Shown in pieces: positions 55,918-64,000 of a DNA stretch of 64,000 nt; within the stretch, counting starts at the first letter, position 1, and every line of letters starts with the position of its first letter. Source of the DNA: Ancistrus triradiatus. Its lineage: Eukaryota > Chordata > Actinopteri > Siluriformes > Loricariidae. The stretch is from the NCBI GenBank assembly GCA_025084515.1, contig JAJAGP010000020.1, positions 62,001-126,000 of the forward strand. Direction: 5' to 3'. Under the pieces are notes generated by a model. It did not search any database. It was not told the origin of the DNA and saw nothing but the letters and a program-made list of their open reading frames with translations. A program made the position numbers and the translations under genes.

Positions 55918-56110
55918 TGTTGGTGCAGTGGCTTCACAGCTCCAGAGCTTCCTAATTCGGCCCAGACTCTGACTGTATGGAGTTTGCATGTTCTCCCCAT
56001 ATCTGTGGTTTGCTCTGGGTACTCTGGTTTCCACATTCCCTAGACCTGCATTAGGTTAGTTGGTGTCTCTCTAAAGTATCGTGTGAGTGAGTGCGTGTGT
56101 TTGTGTGTGC
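55918..56110 (+). repeat. dispersed repeat family 2 copy
   Basis: GTTGGTGCAGTGGCTTCACA, TGGAGTTTGCATGTTCTCCC and ACTCTGGTTTCCACATTCCC, in family-2 order. Confidence 0.65.
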
Positions 56111-56129
56111 ACATGTACCCTACCTCATG

Positions 56130-56395
56130 GCCTCCCGATAATCTGGTCACCTCACAGCTCCAGTGTCCGCGGTTTGATCCCAACCTCGGACTATGTCTGT
56201 GTGGATGTTCTCCATGTATCAGTGTTACCAGGTTTACTCCGGGTACTCCGATTTCCTCCCACATACCAAAGATGTGTGCTAATTGTTTCTAAAGTGCCCT
56301 TTTGTGTGTGTATTTGTGAGTTCCTGTGCCCTACGATGTATTGGCGCCCTGCCTAGCGTTCTTCCTGCCTTGCACAGGGTGGCACAGCGATACAA
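56130..56395 (+). repeat. dispersed repeat family 2 copy, tandem with previous
   Basis: TGGTCACCTCACAGCTCCAG, GCGGTTTGATCCCAACC (B box), CCGATTTCCTCCCACATACC and CCTACGATGTATTGGCGCCC. Directly follows another copy, so the two form a head-to-tail pair. Confidence 0.7.
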
Positions 56396-56697
56396 ATTGA
56401 AAGAATGAAGGAATAATGTAAATTGTAAATGTGAATGGAATGGTGTACCATTCACATTCCAGCTTGTGGAATGAGAACTACATCGTTATGTAACATCTGT
56501 AGCACCCAAAGCTGTTAGTCAAAGGAAGTGGCATTGAATTGGAGAGAAGTTCACCTAGATGAACTGAGTCTAGGTGATACAGACAAGACTAGACCTGCGT
56601 TACAACGGTGAGCTCGTCAGAATGAAGAACCGAGAGGGCAGAGGATGTCTTTTTATCCAGCTGAATGTTCCAGCTACTGCAGTGTTGAGGACACATT

Positions 56698-56920
56698 TGT
56701 CGCGCTATCCTTGTAAGGATTTTCCATTGACATGATCATTACTTTAGGTAATTAATGCTACACTTACACATAAACTTAACTACTAACCTTAACCTCAGTA
56801 ATCTAAAGCAAATCTCTCTTGATTTTTCAAATATAGGTTTTTGTAAAATGCAATTAAAATTGGCAGGTTTTCCTGTCATAGGAAGACTACGTAGCGCGCG
56901 CACACACACACGGAAACAAA
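56698..56920 (+). repeat. dispersed repeat family 3, adjoining the 57-kb promoter
   Basis: GCGCTATCCTTGTAAGGATT TTCCATTGACATGAT, CTAACCTTAACCTCAGTAAT and TAAAGCAAATCTC, then a CG/CA run. Confidence 0.65.
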
Positions 56921-57212
56921 TAGAGCAAGCATGGAACAAGGAGGAGGGGATGGGGAGAGGAGGGAAGCAGGGAGGGAACGTGGGAGGGATTAGCTCTGCG
57001 TTCTTCCTATCAGGTGTTGGCAGAGGCCGGCTGTCCAGGGAAGGAGGGAGCGAGAGAGGGAAGGACAGCGAGAGCTGGAGAGAGGGTGAGAAGTAGACAG
57101 AGATGTTCACTCTTGCTCAACCTGCCGGTGGCACTCGGGTCGTTCGTGGCACAAGAATACGACTGAACTGCAGAAGACTGAGACTGGCAGAGCAGCACCG
57201 GTGCCAAGCAGA
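56880..57212 (+). promoter_or_regulatory. GC/CpG-rich candidate promoter and 5' UTR of the 57.2-kb exon
   Basis: From about 56890 the composition changes abruptly. There is a GCGCGCGC/CA tract, then purine-rich GGGAGG and GAGAGG blocks, then CpG-containing sequence (CCGGTGGCACTCGGGTCGTTCG region, 57124-57147) up to the ATG at 57213. No TATA box is evident. The left edge is the end of a dispersed repeat (56698-56920), so the promoter may lie partly in repeat-derived DNA. Inferred from composition only. Confidence 0.4.
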
Positions 57213-57337
57213 ATGTCTGAGTCTAGCATCCAGTCAAAGAAGGCTGGCATTCGGGCCGCTGTCATCCTTATAGGACTACTGCATAAGAACAGGAGACACA
57301 AGGAAAGAGAAAAGGAGAAGGAGAAAGAGAAGGAGCG
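57213..57337 (+). CDS. candidate alternative first coding exon, 41 codons + split Arg codon
   Basis: An ATG with A at -3 opens 41 codons plus CG of an Arg codon before the donor GTAGGT. If read through, the next codon is TAG, so splicing at this donor avoids a stop. The peptide starts MSESSIQSKKAGIRAAV, has a short hydrophobic stretch ILIGLL (residues 18-23), then LLHKNRRHK and an alternating Glu/Lys helix (EREKEKEKEKE). About 330 bp upstream is GC-rich and CpG-containing, unlike surrounding DNA, as expected for a promoter and 5' UTR. The exit phase equals that of the rap1gap2 exons, so a downstream rap1gap2 promoter is the simplest reading. It could instead start another gene. I do not recognise the protein. 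The EK-rich part is partly a consequence of purine-rich DNA, so coding status is not proven. Confidence 0.5.
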
Positions 57338-57579
57338 GTAGGTGAACTTCTGCTTCTGTACTCTTTCGGTTAGGGCTTGTTTGTAGTTTGCTTTTAATCT
57401 GCAAATTTGCTAGCCAGTGAGGATTCTGGAATTCATAGGGGAAAGGTGAGGTAGTCACCTGAACAGGACGCCAGTCCCGTCCTTAATGTTTACCAAGAAA
57501 CAAGAGGGAGAAATCAATCTGCAGGTGCTTGTAGACTGTACAACCTAATAAACGGACTTGGAGATGCCAGTAAGCTCAT
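57338..57579. other. intron after the 57.2-kb exon candidate
   Basis: Starts with the donor GTAGGT. It contains a short family-2-like piece (AGGACGCCAGTCCCGTCC, 57466-57483). Confidence 0.4.
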
Positions 57580-58030
57580 GAAGTCTGTTGTGATGCTTCT
57601 GAAAAAATTGCATTTATAAATTGAACAGATTTTTTCCCCCCCAAAACAGCCAATATTCCTAAAGCTGACTGTGTCATCGTGTCACTCTTGTAAGAGACAT
57701 GTTAGAAACTTTGTGAATTTGCAACTGGTAAAAGTGGCTGGTAGAATTACCAGCAGAGGTTCTAGACCATTTGAAAGGTGGGCAGGCTAGGGAGGAGCCC
57801 ATTACTTTATACCTAAATGGGCATTGCGGGCATTAATGAACTCACTTTTCATTAGGGGATGTTGTCACAGGGGCACTGGCCCCAGCTGCCCCTCCAGAAC
57901 CGCCACTGATAAGTATTCCAGTTGTTTGCTGTTGGTAATTTTACCCATTTTTTTTATTGAAACCACAAGGGTACCAGTTAGGTTTTAGGTACATTTTCCC
58001 TCAGACATTTGGTAACCTGGACACTGCTTG
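57580..58030 (+). repeat. duplicated block Q, copy 2
   Basis: Counterpart of 54900-55400, here interrupted by a MITE at 57752-57916 instead of a SINE. Confidence 0.75.
57752..57916. mobile_element. small hAT-like MITE (165 bp)
   Basis: CAGAGGTTCTAGACC at the left and CCAGAACCGCCACTG at the right are imperfect inverted ends. Block Q resumes on both sides. Confidence 0.6.
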
Positions 58031-58399
58031 GCATTTGTATCTCACAAGTAACCAACGTTTTCATAATTGTACACATTTTCCGTGGAAGTGGACTCGATGT
58101 TCATCAGTTCATTGCATGCAAAGGAAAGTGTGTTACAGTGTGCTGGTAAGAATTGCTGACGGTACACAAGATCTTCTGAGACACTGTCATTGTCATTTAT
58201 CGCAGCATCTGTAATGTCATATTGTCTTGCCTTCAAGTGTCCCATATGAGTCTATACGACAGAATACGCACTCATTATTTAGCACTGTTGTAGGGTTACT
58301 TGATTGTAGGAGTCACCTCAAGAATGCTGGGTGAATTCATTTCGAGCCCTGCTTTTGGCTATTCTGATCAGTTATTCTTATTGGCATAGTTTTGTTTAC

Positions 58400-58562
58400 C
58401 ACCTTGGGTAGCTTATGGGTTAACATACTGCATTATAAACCAGAAGGTCGCCAAGCTGCCCCTGTTGAGTCCTTGAGCAAACCCTTAATCCATAATTGCT
58501 TTGAATTGTAAGATTGTAGAAGGTATAAGTCGTTCTGGCTAAGGGTGTCTGCCAAATATTAA
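58400..58562 (+). repeat. SINE family 1, diverged, B box deleted
   Basis: ACCTTGGGTAGCTTATGGGT TAACATACTG and ACCAGAAGGTC run straight into GCCAAGCTGCCCCTGTTGAG. The B-box segment is missing, then ATAAGTCGTTCTGGCTAAGG GTGTCTGCC. Confidence 0.8.
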
Positions 58563-58569
58563 CTTAAAC

Positions 58570-59138
58570 ATAATTGTAATTAAGGCTGTACCTCTTGTTG
58601 GAGCTCCGTCATGTTTTCTATTGCATGTGGTAACCAGGGCAGTGTGGATAACAAGCACCCAATTAAGAGGTAGCTGTGTAATGAGAAAGGAAGACAAACA
58701 TGGCCAGTTTGTCAAATGAACAGGTGTGCACCAGTCAGTTCTGATCTACAAGTAAATGGATAACTGGTTACACTTTGCCTGCAGAGATTGTACAAAAATA
58801 TAGAGGATCGGAATTGAGCTCGGTGTAGTGCAAGTTGAAAAAGGCGAGTACTATTTATCTTCACTTAGATGCAGCTGCTACTAAAGAACAGAACCTCCCG
58901 GAGGACACAACCTTTTCAGGTCCACCACCTCTCATGGGCAGGTTCCAGCAAGCTTGACTAACTTATACCGACTAGGAGGAGTTTAGGACTGTCGATTCAG
59001 GCCAAACATTCCCACTGTTCCGTCTAATCATTACTCCGGACATTCCCGGTTTGTTCTGTTAGAGCTGCACCATATGGTCTTACTGGCATTTGATAAGCAC
59101 CCACCTTCCTTAAAGGAATATGCAAACGATTTTCTTCT
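58570..59138. other. no recognised feature
   Basis: A pseudo-exon at about 58868-58918 was considered and rejected. Otherwise no element was recognised. Confidence 0.4.
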
Positions 59139-59392
59139 GATCTCTATCTACCACATCTGGAGTGCATAACCTGGGTGACCTTGGATGAGAATTTTGACAG
59201 TTTCCCTGTACTGAGAACAGAAAGTCTGTTCAATCTGAAAGTGTAGTACTGTTAACAAGCAAGCGACTTTTGGGTAGTGTACCTCTTGGTGAGAGATTGT
59301 TGACTGCTAGGCATGCCTCTGTGACACATTTACCCACAGCTGGGCCTGTAGATCCTCCACACTTGTAGTTTGTCGAAGATGATGTCCTTGCT
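59139..59392 (+). repeat. tandem duplication, unit 1
   Basis: GAGAATTTTGACAGTTTCCC, GTACCTCTTGGTGAGAGATT GTTGACTGC and CTGTAGATCCTCCACACTTG recur about 295 bp downstream. Confidence 0.85.
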
Positions 59393-59430
59393 GGTCCTAT
59401 AAATGATGGAATGTGCAAGCCTCATTTGGT

Positions 59431-59690
59431 GATCTCTAACTACCATGGCTGGAGTGCATTAGATGGATGACCTTGGATCAGAATTTTGACAGTTTCCTTG
59501 TACTGACAACAGAACGGAAAGTCTGTTCATGCTGGAAATGTAGTACAGTTAACAAGCACTTTTAACTTTTGGGTAGTCTACCTCTTGGTGAGAGGTTGTT
59601 GACTGCCAGATATGCCTTTATGACACATTTGCCCAAAGCTAGGCCTGTAGATCCTCCACACTTGCAGGTTGCCCAAGCTGGTGAGCAGGC
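59431..59690 (+). repeat. tandem duplication, unit 2
   Basis: See unit 1. It leads directly into the Tc1-type relic, so the duplicated segment may be its end. Confidence 0.85.
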
Positions 59691-60560
59691 AGGTCAAGGA
59701 AGTGTTGCAATCTGGCCGAGACATGTGTATGGGCGAGCATTATCCTGCTGAAAAATGCCAGTTGGAAGCTCTGCCATGAGAGTCAACATGTGGACGCAGG
59801 ATATTCTGCACATATCACTGATCTGTTAGTGTCCCTCGTATCACTACTAGGGGTGACCGACTGTCGTATGCGATGGCTCCCCAGATCATCACACTAGCTG
59901 TTGGGGCAATGTGTCTCCCCACAACAAAGGCACAATTGAAGCGTTCACCACAAGGACCTGGATTCATTGCTAAAGACAATACAGTGCCAGTCCATAGCAG
60001 TCCAAGTATCTCATTCATTACACCACTGCAAACGAAGGTGATGCTGACTGGCTGTCAATGGCAGGACAATGGGCACCATGACAACTAATTTCCTTTTGCT
60101 TAGGTCCTGGAAATGGTCTGGGCATAGATGGGGGTATGTAGTGAGGGTACCAACGGTGTCTGGATGAACAATGAAACTGTGGGAGCTGCTCATGCTTGTT
60201 GTGGGATCAAACGATCTTCTCTACTGGTGGTCTGCTGTCTGCCTGTGGCATCACGGAATCACTGCTCCCAACACCTAGGTAAGAATGGCCCAGATGGCGA
60301 GCAGTTTGTCAAAATGTCCAACCTGCTCGTCTCAGTCCAATGATGAGTCTGTCAACTTGGCGAAATGTCTTTGAGTGCATCGTAGAGGCATGCCTAGCAG
60401 CCACCCATCTCTCACCAATCTCTGCTTTTTAGATGGAAGCAGGGGAAGCACTTTTGTGCCTTCTTGTGGCAAGACCCAGCGTCTAATCATACCACACCTG
60501 TAATCATTTACATATCTGTCTGAGACGTAGCTGCGTGCCAGGTTTTGCAGCAATTTGACA
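59690..60560 (-). pseudogene. Tc1/mariner-type transposase relic (family G)
   Basis: On minus, MNPGPCGERFNCAFVVGRHI then APTASVMIWGAIAYDSRSPL and VVIRGTLTDQ (60018-59815) match the GERFNPAFVV..H......VMVWGAI.YDSRSPLV.I.GTL.AQ region of a widespread transposase family. ATTATCCTGCTGAAAAATGC on + is its reversed FQQDNA block. Upstream parts to about 60560 are degenerate. Confidence 0.75.
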
Positions 60561-60599
60561 TTTCTGTCTGGGTGCTTTTTTATTTTTTTGTCAGTGACG

Positions 60600-60815
60600 T
60601 TATAGCATCTAGGCTGCCCAAGGTTGGGTCCATTTTTGTGTCTTGGTCCTCAAGGTTTCTTCCTCATAACATATGAGGGGTTTTGCCTAGCCACTGTTGC
60701 CATAGGCTTGCTCAGTAGAGATTGTGGGCATGTATGCTTGCAAAGCTGCTCTGAGACAATGCTCAAAGTTGTAAAAAAGCACTACAGAAATAAATCTGCT
60801 AGAAATCTGAGAAAT
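60600..60815 (-). repeat. dispersed repeat family 4
   Basis: TTGGTCCTCAAGGTTTCTTC CTCATAACA, TAGCCACTGTTGCCATAGGC TTGCTCA and AAGCTGCTCTGAGACAATG, the reverse of the GTGGCAAGGAAAAACTC family. Confidence 0.65.
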
Positions 60816-61204
60816 TGAGTTGTAAATCAAAACTGTGTGAGTTCTTTACAAGGCTTTTTCATAGCTGGGGGGATTTCTCTGACCTTGTAATTTTCACTCC
60901 CCTAAGTACTTACAATAAATCTGTAGCATCTGATTAAGATGAACACGGCGAATCATAATGAACGGAATGTTTTCTCACGTACTGCAGGGTGAGCTCGTTT
61001 TAGATCATATAATTTAGTAGTGGTGTTTTATCATTATGGAAGTAAACTGGCAGCCAAAGATGTGTGGAAAAAATATGAGCCATGTAATCACACTTCCTAA
61101 TTCTAGTAAGAGGTGAAGTAGTATTAACTGGAACATCCAGAAAGGAAGACATTAGAGTAATACAGACTAAATGTAATAAAAGCATGGATTTATAATAATT
61201 TCCT
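60816..61204. other. no recognised feature
   Basis: Short A/T-rich stretch without exon or element signals. Confidence 0.4.
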
Positions 61205-61438
61205 GCATCACATGGTGACAGTATATCTGTATTTAGGTGGTGCTGGTGGGGAAAGGTGATTTGTCACTTTATTTTGTTTAGTTCAATAAGAAGTTGCAGT
61301 TTTACATGAATTTCAGTGTTTAAAATAAATTCCAGTGGAGTTTGGAAGTGGGGTGGAGGTCGGTTGAGGACATGAGGCATGACACCATTCTTATCTGCAA
61401 AAGGGGGCGCTGCAGAAAAAGTTTGGGAACCACTGTCA
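61205..61438 (+). mobile_element. hAT-like MITE family H1 (partner 10382-10635)
   Basis: TTTGTCACTTTATTTTGTTT, AAGAAGTTGCAGTTTTACAT, TTTAAAATAAATTCCAGTGG and the end GCAGAAAAAGTTTGGGAACC ACTG. Confidence 0.65.
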
Positions 61439-61685
61439 TATATTTTCCTGCACTGAGATCCAAATGAACACAGTTCTCAGTGGCAACACACGACGTGATT
61501 AGTTGCCCAGATATGACCATGTTGATAACACACAACCACAAATTCCTCTATTTGAAAATGTAGTTCCATCCGTGAAAGGACAAACTCTACAAATTTGTGA
61601 TAAACCCAGAAACTTGACATTCAGCTAATAGAAGTAGTCTGTCATTGTGGCACAGTTGGCTTTTGAGCTATGAATTGGCGTTGTA

Positions 61686-63241
61686 CACTCCTGATCAAAA
61701 TCTTAAGACCAGTTAAAAAATTGCAAAAATTAGCATTTTACACTATTGGATCTTAAGAAGGTTTTAAGTAGAGCTTCACAATGCTAAAAGAAGAAATCGT
61801 CGCAAGAGACAAAGTTTTGAGCAGGGAATTTTTTGAAAACTGCATTTACACTCAAACATGATTTTTTCAGCTGATCAAAAGTTTAAGACCATAGCTCAAA
61901 AAACCCCCGAAAACTCCCTCAAAACAGAAATCAAAGTGTCAAAAAGAGGACTCAGTAATGAGTAGCTCCACCATTCTTGTTAATCACTTCAAACAATCGT
62001 TTAGGCATGCTCGATGCCAGTGTTTTCAAGAGGCTAGTGGGGAAGTTGCTCCAAGTGTTGAAGATGGCTTCACGAAGGGCATCCACTGTCTGGAACTGAT
62101 GTCCATTTTTGTAAACTTCCCTTGCCATCCATCCCCAAATGTTCTCAATCTGATTTAGATCACGGGTACACGCAGGATGGTCCAAAAGAGTGATGTTACT
62201 CTCCTGGAAGAAGTCCTTTGTCAGACAGGCATTGTGAACTGCAGCATTGTCCTGTTGAAAAACCCAGTCATTACCACACAGATGAGGGCCCTCAGTCATG
62301 AGGGATGCCTGCTGCAACATCTTCACATAGCCAGCTGCTGTTTGACGGCCCTGCACAACCTGAAGCTCCATTGTTGTTCCATTGAAGGAAAACGCACCCC
62401 AATCCAATGATGGAGCCCCCCCCCACTGTGCCGTGTAGAAAACATCTCAGGTGGGATCTCCTTGTCAAGCCAGTAACGTTGGAAGCCATCAGGCCCATCA
62501 AGGTTAAATTTTTTCTCATCAGAGAAGACAACTTTCTTCCACCTTTCAATGTCCCATGTTTGGTGCACCCTTGCAAAGTCCAAACGGGCAATTTTGTGGC
62601 GTTGAAGAAGACGTGGCTTTTGAAGACGTTTTTTATTTCTGAAACTCTTCCCTCGTAGATGCCGTCTGATGGTTATTGTGCTGCAGTCAGCACCAGTAAT
62701 GGCCTTAATTTGGGTAGAGGATCGTCCCGTGTCTTGACGGACAGCCAATCGGATCCTGCGGCTCAGCGCTGGCAAAATTTTTTTTGGGTCTACCACTTGA
62801 CTTTTTTGTTCCATAACCCTCAGGGTCATTTAAAAAATGCAAAATGACTGTCTTACTGCGTCCAGCCTCAGCAGCGACAGCACGTTGTGAGAGGCCTTGC
62901 TTATGCAGTTCAACAATCCTACCACGTTCAAAGTCAGTGAGCTTTTTTGCTTTTGTGATCAGGAAGTCTTGACAGTGTAAATACTTGACAGAAAATGACA
63001 TGGAATCAAAATTTTTGCGCAGCTTTTGGCTTTTAAAGGCTGTGGTCTTAAACTTTTGATCAGCTGAAAAAATCATGTTTGAGTATAAATGCAGTTTTCA
63101 AAAAATTCCCTGCTCAAAATCTTTTGTCTTTTGCGCCGATTTCTTCTTTTAGCATCGTGAAGCTCTACCTAGAACCTTCTTAAGATCCAATAGTGCAAAA
63201 TCCGAATTTTTTAACTGGTCTTAAGATTTTGATCAGGAGTG
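61686..63241 (-). mobile_element. Tc1-like DNA transposon, family H, full length (1556 bp), best preserved
   Basis: Left end CACTCCTGATCAAAATCTTA after TA. Right end TAAGATTTTGATCAGGAGTG before TA, a perfect 2-bp target duplication. TIRs of about 210 bp include a second inner motif (AAACTTTTGATCAGCTGAAAA and its reverse), matching the double binding sites of IR/DR-type Tc1 elements. The transposase covers the interior on minus. Confidence 0.95.
61952..63004 (-). pseudogene. Tc1 transposase, family H, nearly complete, two frameshifts
   Basis: Read on minus. The start is MSFSVKYLHCQDFL (63004); then TDFERGRIVELHKQGLSQRA (HTH), RRIRLAVRQDTGRSSTQIKA (second HTH), and ERWKKVVFSDEKKFNLDGPD (first Asp). 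MDWGAFSFNGTTMELQVVQG, WVFQQDNAAVHNACL (second Asp) and QIENIWGWMAREVYKN (Glu) follow. The stop comes after NKNGGATHY. All three DD34E residues survive. The frame breaks at an A8 tract (62777-62784 region) and a C9 run (62416-62424). The second block has DLNQIEN where SPDLNPIEN is usual. About 340 residues in the family. Confidence 0.93.
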
Positions 63242-63243
63242 TA

Positions 63244-63479
63244 GCTGTGGCTGACATGATTAAGGTTTGAGATCGGATTCTGGTTTTTGCCAGCTTTGTA
63301 AATGCAGTTGAACTTTACACAGTTGGGTCTGGTACACTGGAAGTTTGCTGGCAATCTGCCGTGGCAGCCAACCTGCTCAAGTTAACAAGCCAAGTTTACT
63401 TGGCATCCATGAATGAGGAAGAAATCAGGAAATGTTAATGCTGTTACACCAACAGCTCCAGCCTTCTAACTGACTGCAA
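63244..63479. other. no recognised feature
   Basis: Short stretch of ordinary sequence. Confidence 0.4.
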
Positions 63480-63660
63480 GTCAAGTAAAGTCAATGAATT
63501 TATAATGGGCCTGTAACAACAGATCCTTTTAAAGTAGCTTAACAAGCACTGAACCTGTGGTGACAGTGGTGAGGAAACGTTCCCTAAATGTCAGGAATAA
63601 GACTCAAAGGACGACCCATCCTCCTTGGGCAGCCTAGATGTTATATGTAAGAATGAAATT
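63480..63660 (+). repeat. dispersed repeat family 4
   Basis: TCAAGTAAAGTCAATGAATT TATAATG, GGTGACAGTGGTGAGGAAAC, ATAAGACTCAAAGGACGACC CATCCTCC. Confidence 0.6.
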
Positions 63661-64000
63661 GAATTAAATTAAAGAAAATTGTCTAAAAAATAGGATCTAA
63701 GAGCATTTAAATACAATAAAGTATAACGGCATTCCAGTGGAATCTTGGAATTCGAAAGCCTCTTCACTCTAACCTTTCGGACATTGGATTGCCCCCAACA
63801 TTTGCTCCCAAATCCGAACAAAAATAAATAGAACACCAAATGGTGCGATCTTCCAACCACAATGCACGTAATCCAATCCAGCCGGTGGCGATAATGCACT
63901 AATTTGGTATTCCAGTCACCATAAAATCCAAAGAAAATGAAGAAGTATGGTGCAATCATAGGAATATTATATATGTTATTCAGTCATTCATTCTCTTATG
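63661..64000. other. no recognised feature to window end
   Basis: A 96-codon minus frame (63669-63959) has no domain I recognise. No rap1gap2 exon was found before the edge. Confidence 0.4.

Noticed and set aside
58868..58918. Possible internal exon between CACTTAG and CAG|GTCCAC
   Set aside because: In the phase required by the upstream rap1gap2 exons it meets TAA after a few codons, the donor is weak, and the peptide in other frames matches nothing I know.
1..64000. tRNA genes, rRNA or CRISPR arrays
   Set aside because: A/B-box pairs all belong to SINE or family-2 repeat heads without a cloverleaf acceptor stem. No rRNA or regularly spaced repeat-spacer structure was seen.

Overview
This is about 64 kb of animal nuclear DNA, almost certainly from a bony fish. 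It is dominated by the dense, degenerate transposon mix typical of teleosts: several Tc1/mariner families, hAT and PIF/Harbinger remnants, a Penelope-like retroelement, tRNA-derived SINEs and long CA/TA microsatellites. The Tc1 and SINE families resemble those I know from ostariophysan fish such as catfish, but the order is a guess. There are no bacterial-style genes, and almost every long open frame is chance or transposon-derived.

Host-gene content is tiny exons on the + strand. At 18549-18592 a 44-nt coding exon reads MFKRKRSVSFGGLG plus a split W codon. At 21905-21940 a 36-nt exon follows an excellent polypyrimidine tract and reads IDKSSITALKA plus a split R/S codon. Joined, they match the N-terminus I remember for vertebrate RAP1GAP2 (MFGRKRSVSFGGFGW-IDKT...), a Rap1 GTPase-activating protein. 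The window would then be the 5' end and first introns of rap1gap2. The RapGAP catalytic exons are not here and should lie beyond 64000. Two more ATG-plus-donor exon candidates, at 25643-25659 and 57213-57337, end in the same codon phase (two bases over). They could be alternative first exons feeding the same downstream exon, giving isoforms without the Ser7/Ser9 regulatory tip.

Layout: 1-10 kb holds two copies of one Tc1 family, a hAT element with a BED-finger remnant and a 625-bp TA-flanked MITE. 10.8-13.3 kb holds an unusual inverted duplication, one copy of which sits inside a third Tc1. 13.6-17 kb holds hAT fragments, TA/T tracts and a Tc1 relic. 18.5-26 kb carries rap1gap2 exons 1 and 2 and the 25.6-kb exon candidate among MITEs. 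26-50 kb is intron packed with SINEs and Tc1 relics, including one TA-flanked Tc1 at 38609-40190 and a Harbinger nested in a Tc1 at 43.9-44.9 kb. 50.8-52 kb is a Penelope-like element in head-to-head inverted form. 53.2-54.2 kb is an interrupted 35-bp minisatellite. 54.7-58 kb has duplicated blocks around the GC-rich 57.2-kb exon candidate. 59-60.6 kb is another Tc1-type relic with a tandem duplication. 61686-63241 is the best-preserved transposon here, a full-length Tc1 broken by two homopolymer frameshifts.

All family names rest on recognition by eye. Boundaries are exact where TIRs and flanking TA could be read and approximate elsewhere.
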